Part shown: positions 35,978 to 46,378 of the stretch, piece after piece
Layout of the letters: every line of letters begins with the position of its first letter
How positions within the stretch are numbered: position 1 is the first letter of the stretch
From: Pseudomonas fluorescens
Lineage (GTDB): Bacteria > Pseudomonadota > Gammaproteobacteria > Pseudomonadales > Pseudomonadaceae
Reading direction: 5' to 3'
Assembly: GCF_902498065.1 (NCBI RefSeq)
Contig: NZ_CABVIR010000006.1
Location: 248,001-312,000, forward strand
DNA length: 64,000 nucleotides
The notes under the pieces: generated by a model
The model's input: the letters and a program-made list of their open reading frames with translations, nothing else
Database searches by the model: none
What the model was told of the DNA's origin: nothing
Translations under genes and position numbers: made by a program

Positions 35978-36778
35978 ATGAATTTTTCCGCACTACGTCG
36001 AAATCTGCTGGTGGGTTCACTGGGCCTGGCGCTGAGCGCCGGTCTGCTGGGGCAGGCGGTTGCCGGTGAGCAACTGCAAAAAATCAAGGACGCGGGCGTG
36101 ATCAACGTCGGTCTGGAAGGTACTTACCCACCGTTCAGTTTCGTCGACGCCGACGGCAAATTGACCGGCTTCGAAGTCGAGTTCTCCGAAGCCCTGGCCA
36201 AAGAGCTGGGTGTGAAGGTCAAACTGCAACCGACCAAATGGGACGGCATCCTTGCAGCCCTGGAATCCAAGCGTCTGGACGCGGTGATCAACCAGGTGAC
36301 CATCTCCGAAGAGCGCAAGAAGAAGTATGACTTCTCCGAGCCTTACACCGTTTCCGGGATTCAGGCGCTGGTGCAGACCAAGAAAGCTGCGGAGCTGAAC
36401 ATCAAGTCCGCTGCCGATCTGACGGGCAAGAAAGTCGGCGTAGGCCTGGGCACCAACTACGAACAGTGGGTCAAAGCCAACGTACCGGGCGCTGACGTGC
36501 GCACCTATGACGATGATCCGACCAAGTTTGCAGACCTGAAAAACGGTCGCATTGACGCGATCCTGATCGACCGCCTCGCCGCGCTGGAATACGCCAAGAA
36601 GGCCAAGGACACTTCCGCCGCCGGCGAAGCGTTCTCCCGCCAGGAAGCAGGCATTGCCTTGCGCAAAGGCGAGCCTGAGTTGCTGGCAGCGGTGAACAAG
36701 GCCATCGACAAGCTGCGTGCCGACGGTACGCTGAAAAAGCTTTCGGAAAAATACTTCAGCGCTGACGTCACTCAATAA
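35978..36778 (+). CDS. tcyJ: Cystine ABC transporter, binding protein
   Basis: This is a 266-residue SBP family 3 protein with a signal peptide to about residue 30 (LALSAGLLGQAVAG). It shows the amino-acid binding motif GLEGTYPPFSFVDADGKLTG, which is cystine-binding FliY-like. The AT-rich upstream stretch (35787-35830) resembles those before other sulfur operons in this window. The stop TAA shares one base with the tcyL start. Confidence 0.93.
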   Translation: MNFSALRRNLLVGSLGLALSAGLLGQAVAGEQLQKIKDAGVINVGLEGTYPPFSFVDADGKLTGFEVEFSEALAKELGVKVKLQPTKWDGILAALESKRLDAVINQVTISEERKKKYDFSEPYTVSGIQALVQTKKAAELNIKSAADLTGKKVGVGLGTNYEQWVKANVPGADVRTYDDDPTKFADLKNGRIDAILIDRLAALEYAKKAKDTSAAGEAFSRQEAGIALRKGEPELLAAVNKAIDKLRADGTLKKLSEKYFSADVTQ

Positions 36779-37443
36779 TGGAAGAAGCTTTCCAACTTGC
36801 GCTGGACTCCGCACCCTTCCTGCTGAAGGGCGCGTACTACACGGTAATCCTCAGCCTGGGCGGGATGTTCTTCGGCCTGGTGATGGGGTTCGGCCTGGCG
36901 TTGATGCGCCTGTCGCGCTTCAAACTGGTGAGCTGGCTGGCCCGCATCTACGTGTCGTTCTTTCGCGGCACGCCGTTGCTGGTGCAACTGTTCGTGATCT
37001 ATTACGGCTTGCCGCAATTGGGTATCGAACTTGATCCACTGCCAGCAGCCCTGATCGGCTTCTCGCTGAACATGGCCGCCTACGCTTGCGAAATCCTGCG
37101 TGCCGCGATCAGCTCCATCGAGCGCGGTCAGTGGGAAGCCGCCGCCAGTATCGGCATGACCCGCGCGCAGACCTTGCGCCGGGCCATCATCCCGCAAGCG
37201 ATGCGCACGGCATTGCCGCCGCTGGGCAACAGCTTCATCTCGCTGGTCAAGGACACGGCGCTGGCCGCCACCATTCAGGTGCCGGAACTGTTCCGTCAGG
37301 CCCAGCTGATTACCGCCCGGACCTTCGAAATTTTCACCATGTATCTGGCCGCCGCGCTGATCTACTGGATTCTGGCCACGGTGCTTTCGCACCTGCAGAA
37401 CCAGTTGGAAGCCCGGGTCAATCGGCACGACCAGGAGTCCTGA
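36778..37443 (+). CDS. tcyL: Cystine ABC transporter, permease
   Basis: This 221-residue His/Glu/Gln-type inner-membrane permease has about five helices and the ATPase-contact loop AAASIGMTRAQTLRRAIIPQ. It overlaps tcyJ by one base and precedes tcyN by 4 bp, which indicates tight coupling of the three transporter genes. Confidence 0.92.
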   Translation: MEEAFQLALDSAPFLLKGAYYTVILSLGGMFFGLVMGFGLALMRLSRFKLVSWLARIYVSFFRGTPLLVQLFVIYYGLPQLGIELDPLPAALIGFSLNMAAYACEILRAAISSIERGQWEAAASIGMTRAQTLRRAIIPQAMRTALPPLGNSFISLVKDTALAATIQVPELFRQAQLITARTFEIFTMYLAAALIYWILATVLSHLQNQLEARVNRHDQES

Positions 37444-37447
37444 CCCC

Positions 37448-38203
37448 ATGATTGTCGTGGAAAAACTGACAAAGCAGTTCAAGGGTCAAGTGGTGCTTAA
37501 CGGCATTGATCTGGAAGTAAAAGAAGGCGAGGTCGTGGCGATCATCGGGCCGAGCGGTTCGGGGAAAACCACGTTCCTGCGTTGCCTGAATTTTCTGGAG
37601 GAACCTACCAGCGGCCGGATCAAGGTCGGTGACATCGAGATCGATGGCAGCCGCCCGTTGAACCAGCAACAGAGCCTGGTGCGGCGCTTGCGTCAGCACG
37701 TCGGCTTCGTGTTCCAGAGCTTCAACCTGTTCCCCCATCGCACAGCCCTGGAAAACGTCATCGAAGGCCCGATCATCGTCAAGAAGATCCCGCACGCCGA
37801 CGCCGTCGCCCTGGGTAAAAAGTTGTTGGCCAGGGTTGGCCTGGCAGGCAAGGAAGACGCGTACCCGCGACGCCTCTCCGGTGGACAGCAACAGCGTGTG
37901 GCGATTGCCCGCGCGCTGGCGATGGAGCCGGAAGTGATTCTGTTCGATGAACCCACCTCGGCACTCGATCCGGAGCTGGTGGGTGAAGTGCTGGCGACCA
38001 TCCGCAGCCTCGCCGAGGAGAAGCGCACCATGGTCATCGTGACCCACGAAATGGGCTTTGCCCGCGACGTGGCCAACCGCGTGGTGTTTTTCGATAAGGG
38101 TGTCATTGTCGAGCAAGGCGAAGCCAAGGCGCTGTTTGCCAATCCGAAAGAAGAACGCACAAAGCAGTTTCTCAGCAAGTTCCTGAACAATGCTCATCAC
38201 TGA
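37448..38203 (+). CDS. tcyN: Cystine ABC transporter, ATPase
   Basis: This is a 251-residue ATPase with Walker A GPSGSGKTTFLR, Q-loop VFQSFNLFPHRT, signature LSGGQQQRVAIARAL, Walker B VILFDEPTSALD and switch His VTHEMGFA. It completes TcyJLN. A hairpin, AACTTCCA / TGGAAGTT, lies 20 bp after the stop. Confidence 0.93.
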   Translation: MIVVEKLTKQFKGQVVLNGIDLEVKEGEVVAIIGPSGSGKTTFLRCLNFLEEPTSGRIKVGDIEIDGSRPLNQQQSLVRRLRQHVGFVFQSFNLFPHRTALENVIEGPIIVKKIPHADAVALGKKLLARVGLAGKEDAYPRRLSGGQQQRVAIARALAMEPEVILFDEPTSALDPELVGEVLATIRSLAEEKRTMVIVTHEMGFARDVANRVVFFDKGVIVEQGEAKALFANPKEERTKQFLSKFLNNAHH

Positions 38204-38671
38204 GCAGCCATGACAATGAGATCAACTTCCAAGGATGGAAGTTACATTGAAACCTGATAACACCCTCTCAAACCATTCGTAAAATGTATGCCTCTTTCAA
38301 TAATCGTGTGCGGTACATATATATGTCCTGCGACAGATTATCCTCGCCTAAAATCCACGAAACACCTCAGCGTACTGTGCGGACAACCGCCACCTCCCAC
38401 CGTAAAAACCCGCTGATTCAGTGGGCATGTTCGACAACACGTTGCGGCTTCCTGACCTGATAGCGTAGGAACTTTCTGAATAACAACAGATTCGTTAATC
38501 AACTAACTCACTCTATTGACACTTATTCAAGCGCACTCTTATCTAGTCTCCAGCAAACGCAACTCATCACGTTCAATCATTGTTTTTATACGGAAGTAAT
38601 GAGCCGTTTGTGGCACCGCCAATCAGCTCTTTCAGAAACGGACTTCGCTGCAAGACTTCAAGGAGAAACCC
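38204..38671 (+). promoter_or_regulatory. 468-bp gap before the Ig-like protein gene with a candidate promoter
   Basis: No gene is seen. The region is AT-richer than its surroundings. TTGACA at 38516-38521 and TATCTA at 38540-38545, 18 bp apart, form the best sigma70-type promoter and point to the gene at 38672. Nothing else is recognised. Confidence 0.4.
38224..38243. terminator. Hairpin after tcyN, without T-run
   Basis: An 8-bp perfect stem AACTTCCA / TGGAAGTT with loop AGGA is not followed by a T-tract. It may stabilise the mRNA end or act as a weak terminator. Confidence 0.4.
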
Positions 38672-39436
38672 ATGAAACATACCTCGAACAAACCCGAACT
38701 TGCGGCGCCGACCGTGGCGCAATCACACAAGAGCGGCATCAACATCACCTCGGCCGCTCATCTGCTGATCGACGTCGCGCCTTACCCAGGCATGGATGAA
38801 GGCGACTTGATCGAGCTGTTCTGGGACAACTGCTACGTGGCCTCCAGGGTGCTGAACACCCAGGACGTCGGCAAAGCCGTCAGCCTGCGCGTACCGCAAA
38901 GCTTCATCGCCAACGGCTCCTCACGCATTCACTACCGGCTGATGCAGGTCGGCCATGGGCCTGCGCTATCACCGACAACCCGCGTGCAGGTCAAGCTCGA
39001 CTGCCCGGGAGGCCAACCCTCGGCCCTGTACGGTGACGAAAACCAGAGCCTGGCGCCAGTGAGCATTCCTGAAACCATCCGCCGTCAGGGCGTCAATCCG
39101 AACCAGATCAAGCGCGGCGTTCCCCTGACCATCGAACCCTACCTGAACATGGCGATCGACGATGAAATCACCCTGCGCTGGGGTGATGTACGCATGGACC
39201 TGCCACGGCTCAAGGCGAACGAGGTGGGTGAGCCGATTCAGGTCTGGGTGCCGCCAGCGATCATTCTCGAAGCAGGCGAAGACCTGCGGCTGGAGGTGAC
39301 TTACTGCATCCTCGACCGGGTGGGTAATAACTCGCGTTGGGCGCCGGCGCGTACGCTGAAAATTGGTTGTGCCAATCCTTATCTGAAGGGCCGGCCGAAG
39401 GAAATGCTCATGGCCGCAGAACCCCGGAAACACTGA
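38672..39436 (+). CDS. Hypothetical protein with two Ig-like repeats
   Basis: This is a 254-residue protein without a signal peptide. Two segments repeat the same pattern: GDLIELFWDNCYVASRVL through VPQSFIANGSS-IHYRL (about 44-97) and DEITLRWGDVRMDL through VPPAIILEAGEDLRLEVTY (about 167-216). Each looks like a beta-sandwich unit of the type seen in long repetitive Pseudomonas surface proteins. It is preceded by AAGGAGA and stands alone. It may be a short relative of such proteins. No function can be assigned. Confidence 0.7.
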   Translation: MKHTSNKPELAAPTVAQSHKSGINITSAAHLLIDVAPYPGMDEGDLIELFWDNCYVASRVLNTQDVGKAVSLRVPQSFIANGSSRIHYRLMQVGHGPALSPTTRVQVKLDCPGGQPSALYGDENQSLAPVSIPETIRRQGVNPNQIKRGVPLTIEPYLNMAIDDEITLRWGDVRMDLPRLKANEVGEPIQVWVPPAIILEAGEDLRLEVTYCILDRVGNNSRWAPARTLKIGCANPYLKGRPKEMLMAAEPRKH

Positions 39437-39447
39437 AACACCCTTCC

Positions 39448-39548
39448 TGTGGGAGCGAGCTTGCTCGCGATGAACGTCAACGAAAACGCGTGCTGTCTGG
39501 ACAAGCCCGTTGCTTTCAGATTTTCCGCGAGCAAGCTTGCTCCTACAA
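39448..39548. repeat. REP doublet
   Basis: TGTGGGAGCGAGCTTGCTCGCG and an inverted variant CCGCGAGCAAGCTTGCTCCTA lie in the 387-bp gap before the sfnB operon. Confidence 0.8.
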
Positions 39549-39635
39549 ATGCCGAATCAGACAGTCAGGTGTTGCTCCAGAAACAACTGTTGCCCTGGGT
39601 ACAGTTGCTGCTGACACACTTCTATCCATATTCCT

Positions 39636-39652
39636 AAAAGTTAGTTTATTTA
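39636..39652. promoter_or_regulatory. AT-rich motif upstream of the sfnB operon
   Basis: AAAAGTTAGTTTATTTA resembles the motif before tauA. TATACACGCTTAGGGTATATAA follows within 30 bp and holds -10-like sequence. Sulfur-responsive control is inferred, not shown. Confidence 0.35.
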
Positions 39653-39752
39653 ATTTTTATACACGCTTAGGGTATATAAACCGGACCACCGGACATTCTT
39701 GTTTTTACTTCGCCGCACCCATCGCGGCGTTCCCATGAGATGTGAGGTAGGT

Positions 39753-39824
39753 ATGGTCCGGAACACAATCACCCCAGTGCAGATCGCCAGGGCATTGCGT
39801 GCAGCAGCCAAGGAGCGGCACTGA
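39753..39824 (+). CDS. Possible 23-residue leader ORF coupled to sfnB
   Basis: An ATG at 39753 with GAGG upstream opens a 23-codon frame beginning MVRNTITPVQIARALRAAAK. Its TGA shares a base with the ATG of the first sfnB gene (TGATG). The sfnB ribosome-binding site AAGGAG lies inside this frame. The layout would permit translational coupling. It could also be chance. Confidence 0.3.
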   Translation: MVRNTITPVQIARALRAAAKERH

Positions 39825-41065
39825 TGTCCAGTCTGGCAGATGCAATCGTCCAGAGTGACCTGGACGTCGCCCCGTTGTTGTTGCCCGCACAGGTATTGCG
39901 CAACGACGCACAAGCGATCAAGGCCGCCCATGAGCTGGCGCACGTCGCCCGCCAACAAGCGGCTAAACGCGACCGTCAGCGCAAGCTGCCGTGGTCGGAA
40001 ATCGAGCAGTTCACCCGCAGCGGCCTGGGCAGCATTGCCATACCGCGCGAATACGGCGGCCCGCAAGTTTCGTTCGTCACCCTGGCCGATGTTTTTGCGA
40101 TCATTTCCGCAGCCGACCCGGCGCTGGGACAGATCCCGCAAAACCAGTTCGGCATTCTCAACCTGGTGCTTGGCAGCGCGACCGAAGCGCAGAAAAAACA
40201 GTTGTTCAAAAGCGTGCTGGAAGGCTGGCGTATCGGCAATGCCGGACCAGAACGCGGCACCAAAAACACCCTCGAACTCAAGGCACGGATCACCGCCGAC
40301 GGCGACGGATTTGTCATCAGCGGGCAGAAGTTCTACTCCACCGGCGCCCTCTTCGCCCACTGGGTGGCAGTCAAGGCGCTGAACGACGACGGCAAGCAAG
40401 TGCTGGCCTTCGTCCGTCGCGGCACACCGGGCTTGCGGATCGTTGATGACTGGTCCGGTTTCGGCCAGCGCACTACCGCCAGCGGCACCCTTTTGCTCAA
40501 CAACGTGCGGGTCGACGCCGAACTGGTGGTGGATAACTGGAAGATCAACGACAAGCCGAACATCCAGGGCGCCGTCTCGCAATTGATTCAAGCGGCCATC
40601 GACGCTGGCATCGCCCGCGGCGCCATCGACGACGCCATCGAGTTCGTGAAAACCCGTGCCCGCCCGTGGATCGACGCCAAGGTCGAACGCGCCAGCGATG
40701 ATCTTTATGTCATTGCCGACATCGGCAGACTGAAAATCGAACTGCACGCCGCCGAAGCGCTGCTGCGCAAGGCCGGGCAAGTGCTTGATCAAGTCAACGC
40801 CGCGCCGCTCACCGCCGAGTCTGCCGCACGAGCCTCGATTGCCGTGGCCGAAGCCAAAGTGCTGACCACCGAGATCTCGCTGCTGGCCAGCGAAAAGCTC
40901 TTCGAACTGGCCGGCAGCCGCGCCACCCTCGCCGAATTCAACCTCGACCGCCATTGGCGCAACGCCCGCGTGCACACGCTGCACGACCCGGTGCGCTGGA
41001 AGTATCACGCAGTCGGCGCCTATCACTTGAACGGCACGCTGCCGGCTCGCCATTCCTGGATCTGA
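39824..41065 (+). CDS. sfnB: SfnB-family flavin oxidoreductase, copy 1
   Basis: This 413-residue protein has the acyl-CoA dehydrogenase fold. Features are IPREYGGPQVSFVTLADVFA, GQIPQNQFGI, GNAGPERGTKNT, the FMN/FAD segment ISGQKFYSTGA, WSGFGQRTTASG, and the C-terminal RHWRNARVHTLHDPVRWKYH. This belongs to the SfnB and DszC-like group used to gain sulfur from organosulfur compounds when sulfate is scarce. It is followed 23 bp later by a paralogue, then by a flavin monooxygenase and metQNI. The substrate is not known. Confidence 0.85.
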   Translation: MSSLADAIVQSDLDVAPLLLPAQVLRNDAQAIKAAHELAHVARQQAAKRDRQRKLPWSEIEQFTRSGLGSIAIPREYGGPQVSFVTLADVFAIISAADPALGQIPQNQFGILNLVLGSATEAQKKQLFKSVLEGWRIGNAGPERGTKNTLELKARITADGDGFVISGQKFYSTGALFAHWVAVKALNDDGKQVLAFVRRGTPGLRIVDDWSGFGQRTTASGTLLLNNVRVDAELVVDNWKINDKPNIQGAVSQLIQAAIDAGIARGAIDDAIEFVKTRARPWIDAKVERASDDLYVIADIGRLKIELHAAEALLRKAGQVLDQVNAAPLTAESAARASIAVAEAKVLTTEISLLASEKLFELAGSRATLAEFNLDRHWRNARVHTLHDPVRWKYHAVGAYHLNGTLPARHSWI

Positions 41066-41088
41066 CGACCAGACATCTGGAGAAACCT

Positions 41089-42282
41089 ATGACTCTTTCT
41101 CACCACGTCGCGGTCATCACCAGCGATGAGCAAGCCCTGATCGTCGCCAGTGACCTGGCCGAAGATTTCAAACGCGACAGCGCCCTGCGCGACCGCGAGC
41201 GCCGTTTGCCGCACCCGGAGCTGGAAGTGTTTTCCCGCTCGGGTCTGTGGGGCATCAGCGTGCCAAAAGAGTTCGGCGGCGCCGGGGTTTCGAACGTCAC
41301 ACTGGCCAAGGTGATCGCTTTGATCGCCCAGGCTGACGGCTCCCTCGGACAAATTCCGCAGAATCATTTTTATGCCCTCGAAGTGCTGCGTGTGAATGGC
41401 AGCGAAGAGCAGAAAAAACGCCTCTACGCAGAAGTGCTGGCCGGCCAGCGCTTCGGCAATGCGCTTGCCGAACTCGGCACCAAAACCGCCCACGACCGCG
41501 TCACCAGCCTGACTCGCGACGGTGACGGCTATCGCATCAACGGCCGCAAGTTCTACGCCACGGGCGCGATCTACGCACAACGCATCCCGACCTCGGTAGT
41601 GGATGAACACGGCGTGCAGCAACTGGCATTCGTCCCGCGCGACAGCAAAGGCCTGACCGTCATCGACGACTGGAGCGGCTTCGGCCAGCGCACCACCGGC
41701 AGCGGTTCGGTGGTGTTCGAAGACGTCTACGTCGCCGCCGAAGACGTGATCCCGTTTCAAAGTGCCTTCGAACGCCCGACCCCGGTCGGCCCGTTGGCGC
41801 AGATTCTTCACGCCGCCATCGACACCGGCATCGCCCGCGCCGCCTATGAAGACGCGCTGCATTTCGTACGGACCAAAACCCGGCCATGGATCGACGCCAC
41901 GCATGAAAAAGCCGTCGATGACCCGCTGACCATCAAGAGTTTTGGCCATTTGAGCATTCGGCTGCACGCCGCCGAAGCCCTGCTGGAGCGCGCCGGCGAA
42001 TTCCTCGACAAGGCCCAGGCCGAGACTAACGCCGAGACCGTTGCCGCCGCGTCGATTGCCGTCGCCGAAGCCCGCGCCATCAGCACCGAAATTTCCCTCG
42101 CCGCCGGCAGCACGCTGTTTGAACTGGCCGGCAGCCAGGCGACCCTGATCGAACACGGACTGGATCGCCACTGGCGCAACGCTCGGGTGCACACGCTGCA
42201 CGACCCGGTGCGCTGGAAATATCACGCCGTGGGCAACTACTACCTCAACGATGAAAACCCTCCGCTGCGGGGGACCATTTGA
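41089..42282 (+). CDS. sfnB: SfnB-family flavin oxidoreductase, copy 2
   Basis: From the ATG at 41089, with GGAG just upstream, the protein has 397 residues. It is a clear paralogue of the preceding one: WSGFGQRTTGSG, LFELAGSQATL and RHWRNARVHTLHDPVRWKYH are nearly identical. Differences cluster in the middle (HAAIDTGIARAAYEDALHFV versus QAAIDAGIARGAIDDAIEFV). Its stop overlaps the monooxygenase start by one base. The pair suggests tandem duplication and perhaps different substrates. Confidence 0.85.
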   Translation: MTLSHHVAVITSDEQALIVASDLAEDFKRDSALRDRERRLPHPELEVFSRSGLWGISVPKEFGGAGVSNVTLAKVIALIAQADGSLGQIPQNHFYALEVLRVNGSEEQKKRLYAEVLAGQRFGNALAELGTKTAHDRVTSLTRDGDGYRINGRKFYATGAIYAQRIPTSVVDEHGVQQLAFVPRDSKGLTVIDDWSGFGQRTTGSGSVVFEDVYVAAEDVIPFQSAFERPTPVGPLAQILHAAIDTGIARAAYEDALHFVRTKTRPWIDATHEKAVDDPLTIKSFGHLSIRLHAAEALLERAGEFLDKAQAETNAETVAAASIAVAEARAISTEISLAAGSTLFELAGSQATLIEHGLDRHWRNARVHTLHDPVRWKYHAVGNYYLNDENPPLRGTI

Positions 42283-43649
42283 TGAGCACGCCTTTAAAAC
42301 CGAAAAAGAAGATCCTGCTCAACGCGTTCAACATGAACTGCATCGGGCACATCAACCATGGCTTGTGGACGCACCCACGGGACACCTCCACCCAATACAA
42401 AACCATCGAATATTGGACCGGGCTGGCGCAGTTGCTGGAGCGTGGACTGTTCGACGGTTTGTTCATCGCCGACATCGTCGGCGTGTACGACGTCTACCAG
42501 AACTCGGTGGACGTGCCGCTGAAAGAGTCAATCCAGTTACCGGTCAATGACCCGTTGTTGCTGGTCTCGGCGATGGCCGCCGTCACCAAAAACCTCGGTT
42601 TCGGCCTGACCGCCAACCTGACCTACGAGCCGCCGTACCTGTTCGCCCGACGCCTGTCGACGCTCGATCACCTGAGTCGCGGTCGGGTTGGCTGGAACAT
42701 CGTCACCGGCTACCTCGACAGCGCCGCCAAAGCCATGGGCCTGAGCGAGCAGGTGGAACACGACCGTCGTTACGACCAGGCCGATGAATACCTAGAAGTG
42801 CTCTACAAACTCTGGGAAGGCAGTTGGGAGAACGGCGCGGTGCTCAACGATCCGCAGCAACGGATCTACGCGCAGCCGGAAAAAGTGCACAAGGTCGAGC
42901 ACAAGGGCGAGTTCTATCAGGTCGAGGGTTATCACCTCTGCGAGCCGTCGCCGCAGCGTACGCCGGTGCTGTTCCAGGCCGGCAGTTCGGATCGCGGCTT
43001 GCTGTTCGCCGGGCGCCATGCCGAATGCGTGTTTATCAGCGGCCAGAACAAAACGTCGACCAAGGTTCAGGTGGACAAAGTGCGCGCCAGCGCCGTTGAA
43101 GCCGGGCGCAATCCTGAGGACATCAAGGTGTTCATGGGTTTGAACGTGATCGTCGGCGCCACCGAAGAGCTGGCCTGGGCCAAGCATGCCGAGTACCTGA
43201 GCTACGCCAGCGCCGAGGCCGGCGTGGCGCATTTCTCGGCGTCGACCGGGATCGATTTTTCCGAGTACGAAATCGACGAACCGATCCAGTACGTGAAGAG
43301 CAACGCGATCCAGTCGGCCACCAAGAACCTGCAAAACAACGACTGGACCCGGCGCAAATTACTTGAACAACACGCCCTCGGCGGCCGCTACATCACCGTC
43401 GTGGGCTCACCGGAACAAGTGGCCGATGAGCTGGAATCGTGGATCGCCGAAACCGGGCTGGATGGCTTCAACCTGACGCGAATCGTCACGCCGGAAAGCT
43501 ATGTGGATTTCATTGAGCTGGTGATTCCGGAGTTGCAGCGGCGTGGGTCGTACAAGACGGCTTATGACGAGGGCAGCCTGCGGGAAAAGCTGTTTCAAGG
43601 CGAAGCGCATTTGCCTGAGCAACATACCGGATCGGCGTTTCGCCGCTAA
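42282..43649 (+). CDS. NtaA/DszA/SfnG-type FMN-dependent monooxygenase (LLM class)
   Basis: This is a 455-residue bacterial luciferase-like monooxygenase. Signatures are LNAFNMNCIGHINHGLWTHP, LSTLDHLSRGRVGWNIVTGY (the flavin and substrate loop), and TPVLFQAGSSDRGLLFAGRH. Relatives act on nitrilotriacetate, dibenzothiophene sulfone and alkyl sulfones with FMNH2 supplied by a separate reductase, which is not encoded here. Overlap with sfnB copy 2 shows cotranscription. It probably cleaves a C-S bond in an organosulfur compound (inference). Confidence 0.87.
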   Translation: MSTPLKPKKKILLNAFNMNCIGHINHGLWTHPRDTSTQYKTIEYWTGLAQLLERGLFDGLFIADIVGVYDVYQNSVDVPLKESIQLPVNDPLLLVSAMAAVTKNLGFGLTANLTYEPPYLFARRLSTLDHLSRGRVGWNIVTGYLDSAAKAMGLSEQVEHDRRYDQADEYLEVLYKLWEGSWENGAVLNDPQQRIYAQPEKVHKVEHKGEFYQVEGYHLCEPSPQRTPVLFQAGSSDRGLLFAGRHAECVFISGQNKTSTKVQVDKVRASAVEAGRNPEDIKVFMGLNVIVGATEELAWAKHAEYLSYASAEAGVAHFSASTGIDFSEYEIDEPIQYVKSNAIQSATKNLQNNDWTRRKLLEQHALGGRYITVVGSPEQVADELESWIAETGLDGFNLTRIVTPESYVDFIELVIPELQRRGSYKTAYDEGSLREKLFQGEAHLPEQHTGSAFRR

Positions 43650-43700
43650 AAGCATCGCTGGCAGCCAGCGCCCACAGGGATTGTGTGAACACCCGAGAAC

Positions 43701-43731
43701 ACTGCGGGAGCGGGCTTGCCCGCGATGAGGC
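43701..43731. repeat. Single REP element
   Basis: CTGCGGGAGCGGGC followed by TTGCCCGCGATG lies between the monooxygenase gene and metQ. Confidence 0.8.
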
Positions 43732-43776
43732 CCGAACAGACACCCAAAATTTAATGCACTGACTGGAAACCCCATC

Positions 43777-44586
43777 ATGAAAAAGACCAACCTCTCTCAC
43801 CCAGTCAAAGCACTGGTCCTGGCCCTCGGCCTCTTCAGCTCCATCACCTTCGCCGCCGACACGCCGCTGAAAGTTGGCACCACCGCCGCGTTCGCCATCC
43901 CGCTGGAGGCCGCCGTCGAAGAAGCCAACAAACAAGGCCTGAACGTCGAACTCGTCGAGTTCACCGACTGGATCGCCCCCAACGTCAGCCTCGCCGCCGG
44001 CGACATTGACGTGAACTACTTCCAGCACGTCCCGTTCCTGGAAAACGCCAAGGCCGCCGCCGGTTTTGACCTGGTGCCGTTCGCACCGGGCATCATCAAC
44101 AACGTCGGCCTCTACTCGAAAAAATACAAAAGCTTCGACGAGCTGCCGGAAGGCGCCAGCGTCGCCATCGCCAACGACCCGATCAACAGCGGTCGCGGCC
44201 TGCAACTGCTGGCCAAGGCTGGCCTGATCACGCTCAAACCGGGCGTCGGCTACAAGGCCACCGAAGAAGACATCATCGCCAACCCGAAGAAAATCAAAAT
44301 CCTGCAAGTCGAAGCCGTGCAACTGGTGCGCGCCTATGACGACGCCGATCTGGTTCAGGGCTACCCGGCCTACATCCGCCTGGCGAAGACCTTCGATGCC
44401 GGTTCCGCGCTGCTGTTCGATGGCCTCGACCACAAGGAATACGTGATCCAGTTCGTCATCCAGCCGAAAAGCAAAAACGACCCGCGCCTGATCAAGTTCG
44501 TCGACATCTACCAGCATTCGCCAGCCGTTCGTGCAGCGCTGGATAAAGCCCACGGCAAGCTCTATCAAGCCGGTTGGGAAAGCTGA
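43777..44586 (+). CDS. metQ: MetQ/NlpA-type ABC transporter binding protein
   Basis: The product is a 269-residue NlpA-family binding protein. The signal peptide (VLALGLFSSITFAAD) has no lipobox Cys, so it should be a free periplasmic protein, unlike E. coli MetQ. Conserved parts are EFTDWIAPNVSLAAGDIDVN and YFQHVPFLENAK, with the ligand-site Asn/Tyr region NDPINSGRGLQLLAKAGLI. Relatives bind methionine or methionine-like compounds. It is followed by metN (2 bp) and metI. Given the monooxygenases upstream, the ligand may be an organosulfur compound rather than methionine. Confidence 0.88.
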   Translation: MKKTNLSHPVKALVLALGLFSSITFAADTPLKVGTTAAFAIPLEAAVEEANKQGLNVELVEFTDWIAPNVSLAAGDIDVNYFQHVPFLENAKAAAGFDLVPFAPGIINNVGLYSKKYKSFDELPEGASVAIANDPINSGRGLQLLAKAGLITLKPGVGYKATEEDIIANPKKIKILQVEAVQLVRAYDDADLVQGYPAYIRLAKTFDAGSALLFDGLDHKEYVIQFVIQPKSKNDPRLIKFVDIYQHSPAVRAALDKAHGKLYQAGWES

Positions 44587-44588
44587 AC

Positions 44589-45699
<1,111 letters not shown>

Positions 45700-45710
<11 letters not shown>

Positions 45711-46344
45711 TCGGTTGCTGCAAGGTTTCATCGACACGTTTTTGATGGTCGGCGTGTCGTCATTGATTGCGCTGCTGGCGGGGATTCCGCTGGCGGTGAT
45801 TCTGGTCACCAGCGCCAAGGGCGGGATCTACGAAGCACCGGCGCTGAACCGTGCCCTGGGTGCATTCGTGAACCTGTTCCGCTCGATTCCGTTTTTGATT
45901 TTGATGGTGGCGTTGATTCCGTTCACACGGTTGATCGTCGGCACCACCTATGGCGTTTGGGCGGCCGTGGTGCCGCTGACGATTGCGGCCACGCCGTTCT
46001 TTGCCCGCATCGCCGAAGTCAGTTTGCGTGAGGTGGACTACGGCTTGATCGAGGCGGCACAGGCGATGGGCTGCCGGCGCTGGCACATTGTTTGGCATGT
46101 GCTGTTGCCTGAGGCTTTGCCGGGGATTGTGGGGGGGTTCACGATCACCTTGGTGACGATGATCAACTCGTCAGCCATGGCCGGGGCGATTGGTGCCGGC
46201 GGGCTGGGCGACATCGCGTATCGCTACGGGTATCAGCGGTTTGATAGCCAGATCATGCTCACGGTGATTGTGCTGCTGGTGGTGTTGGTGGCGGTGATTC
46301 AGTTGGGTGGGGATCGGTTGGCTCGGGGGTTGAACAAGCGATAA
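45700..46344 (+). CDS. metI: MetI-type ABC transporter permease
   Basis: This 214-residue inner-membrane permease has about five helices. The ATPase-contact loop is EAAQAMGCRRWHIVWHVLLP. MINSSAMAGAIGAGGLGDIA is the MetI signature. It is the last gene of the putative sfnB-sfnB-monooxygenase-metQNI run. A REP doublet follows. Confidence 0.91.
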
Positions 46345-46378
46345 GCAGATCTGAGCTATTGGTCGTCAGTCATACCGC

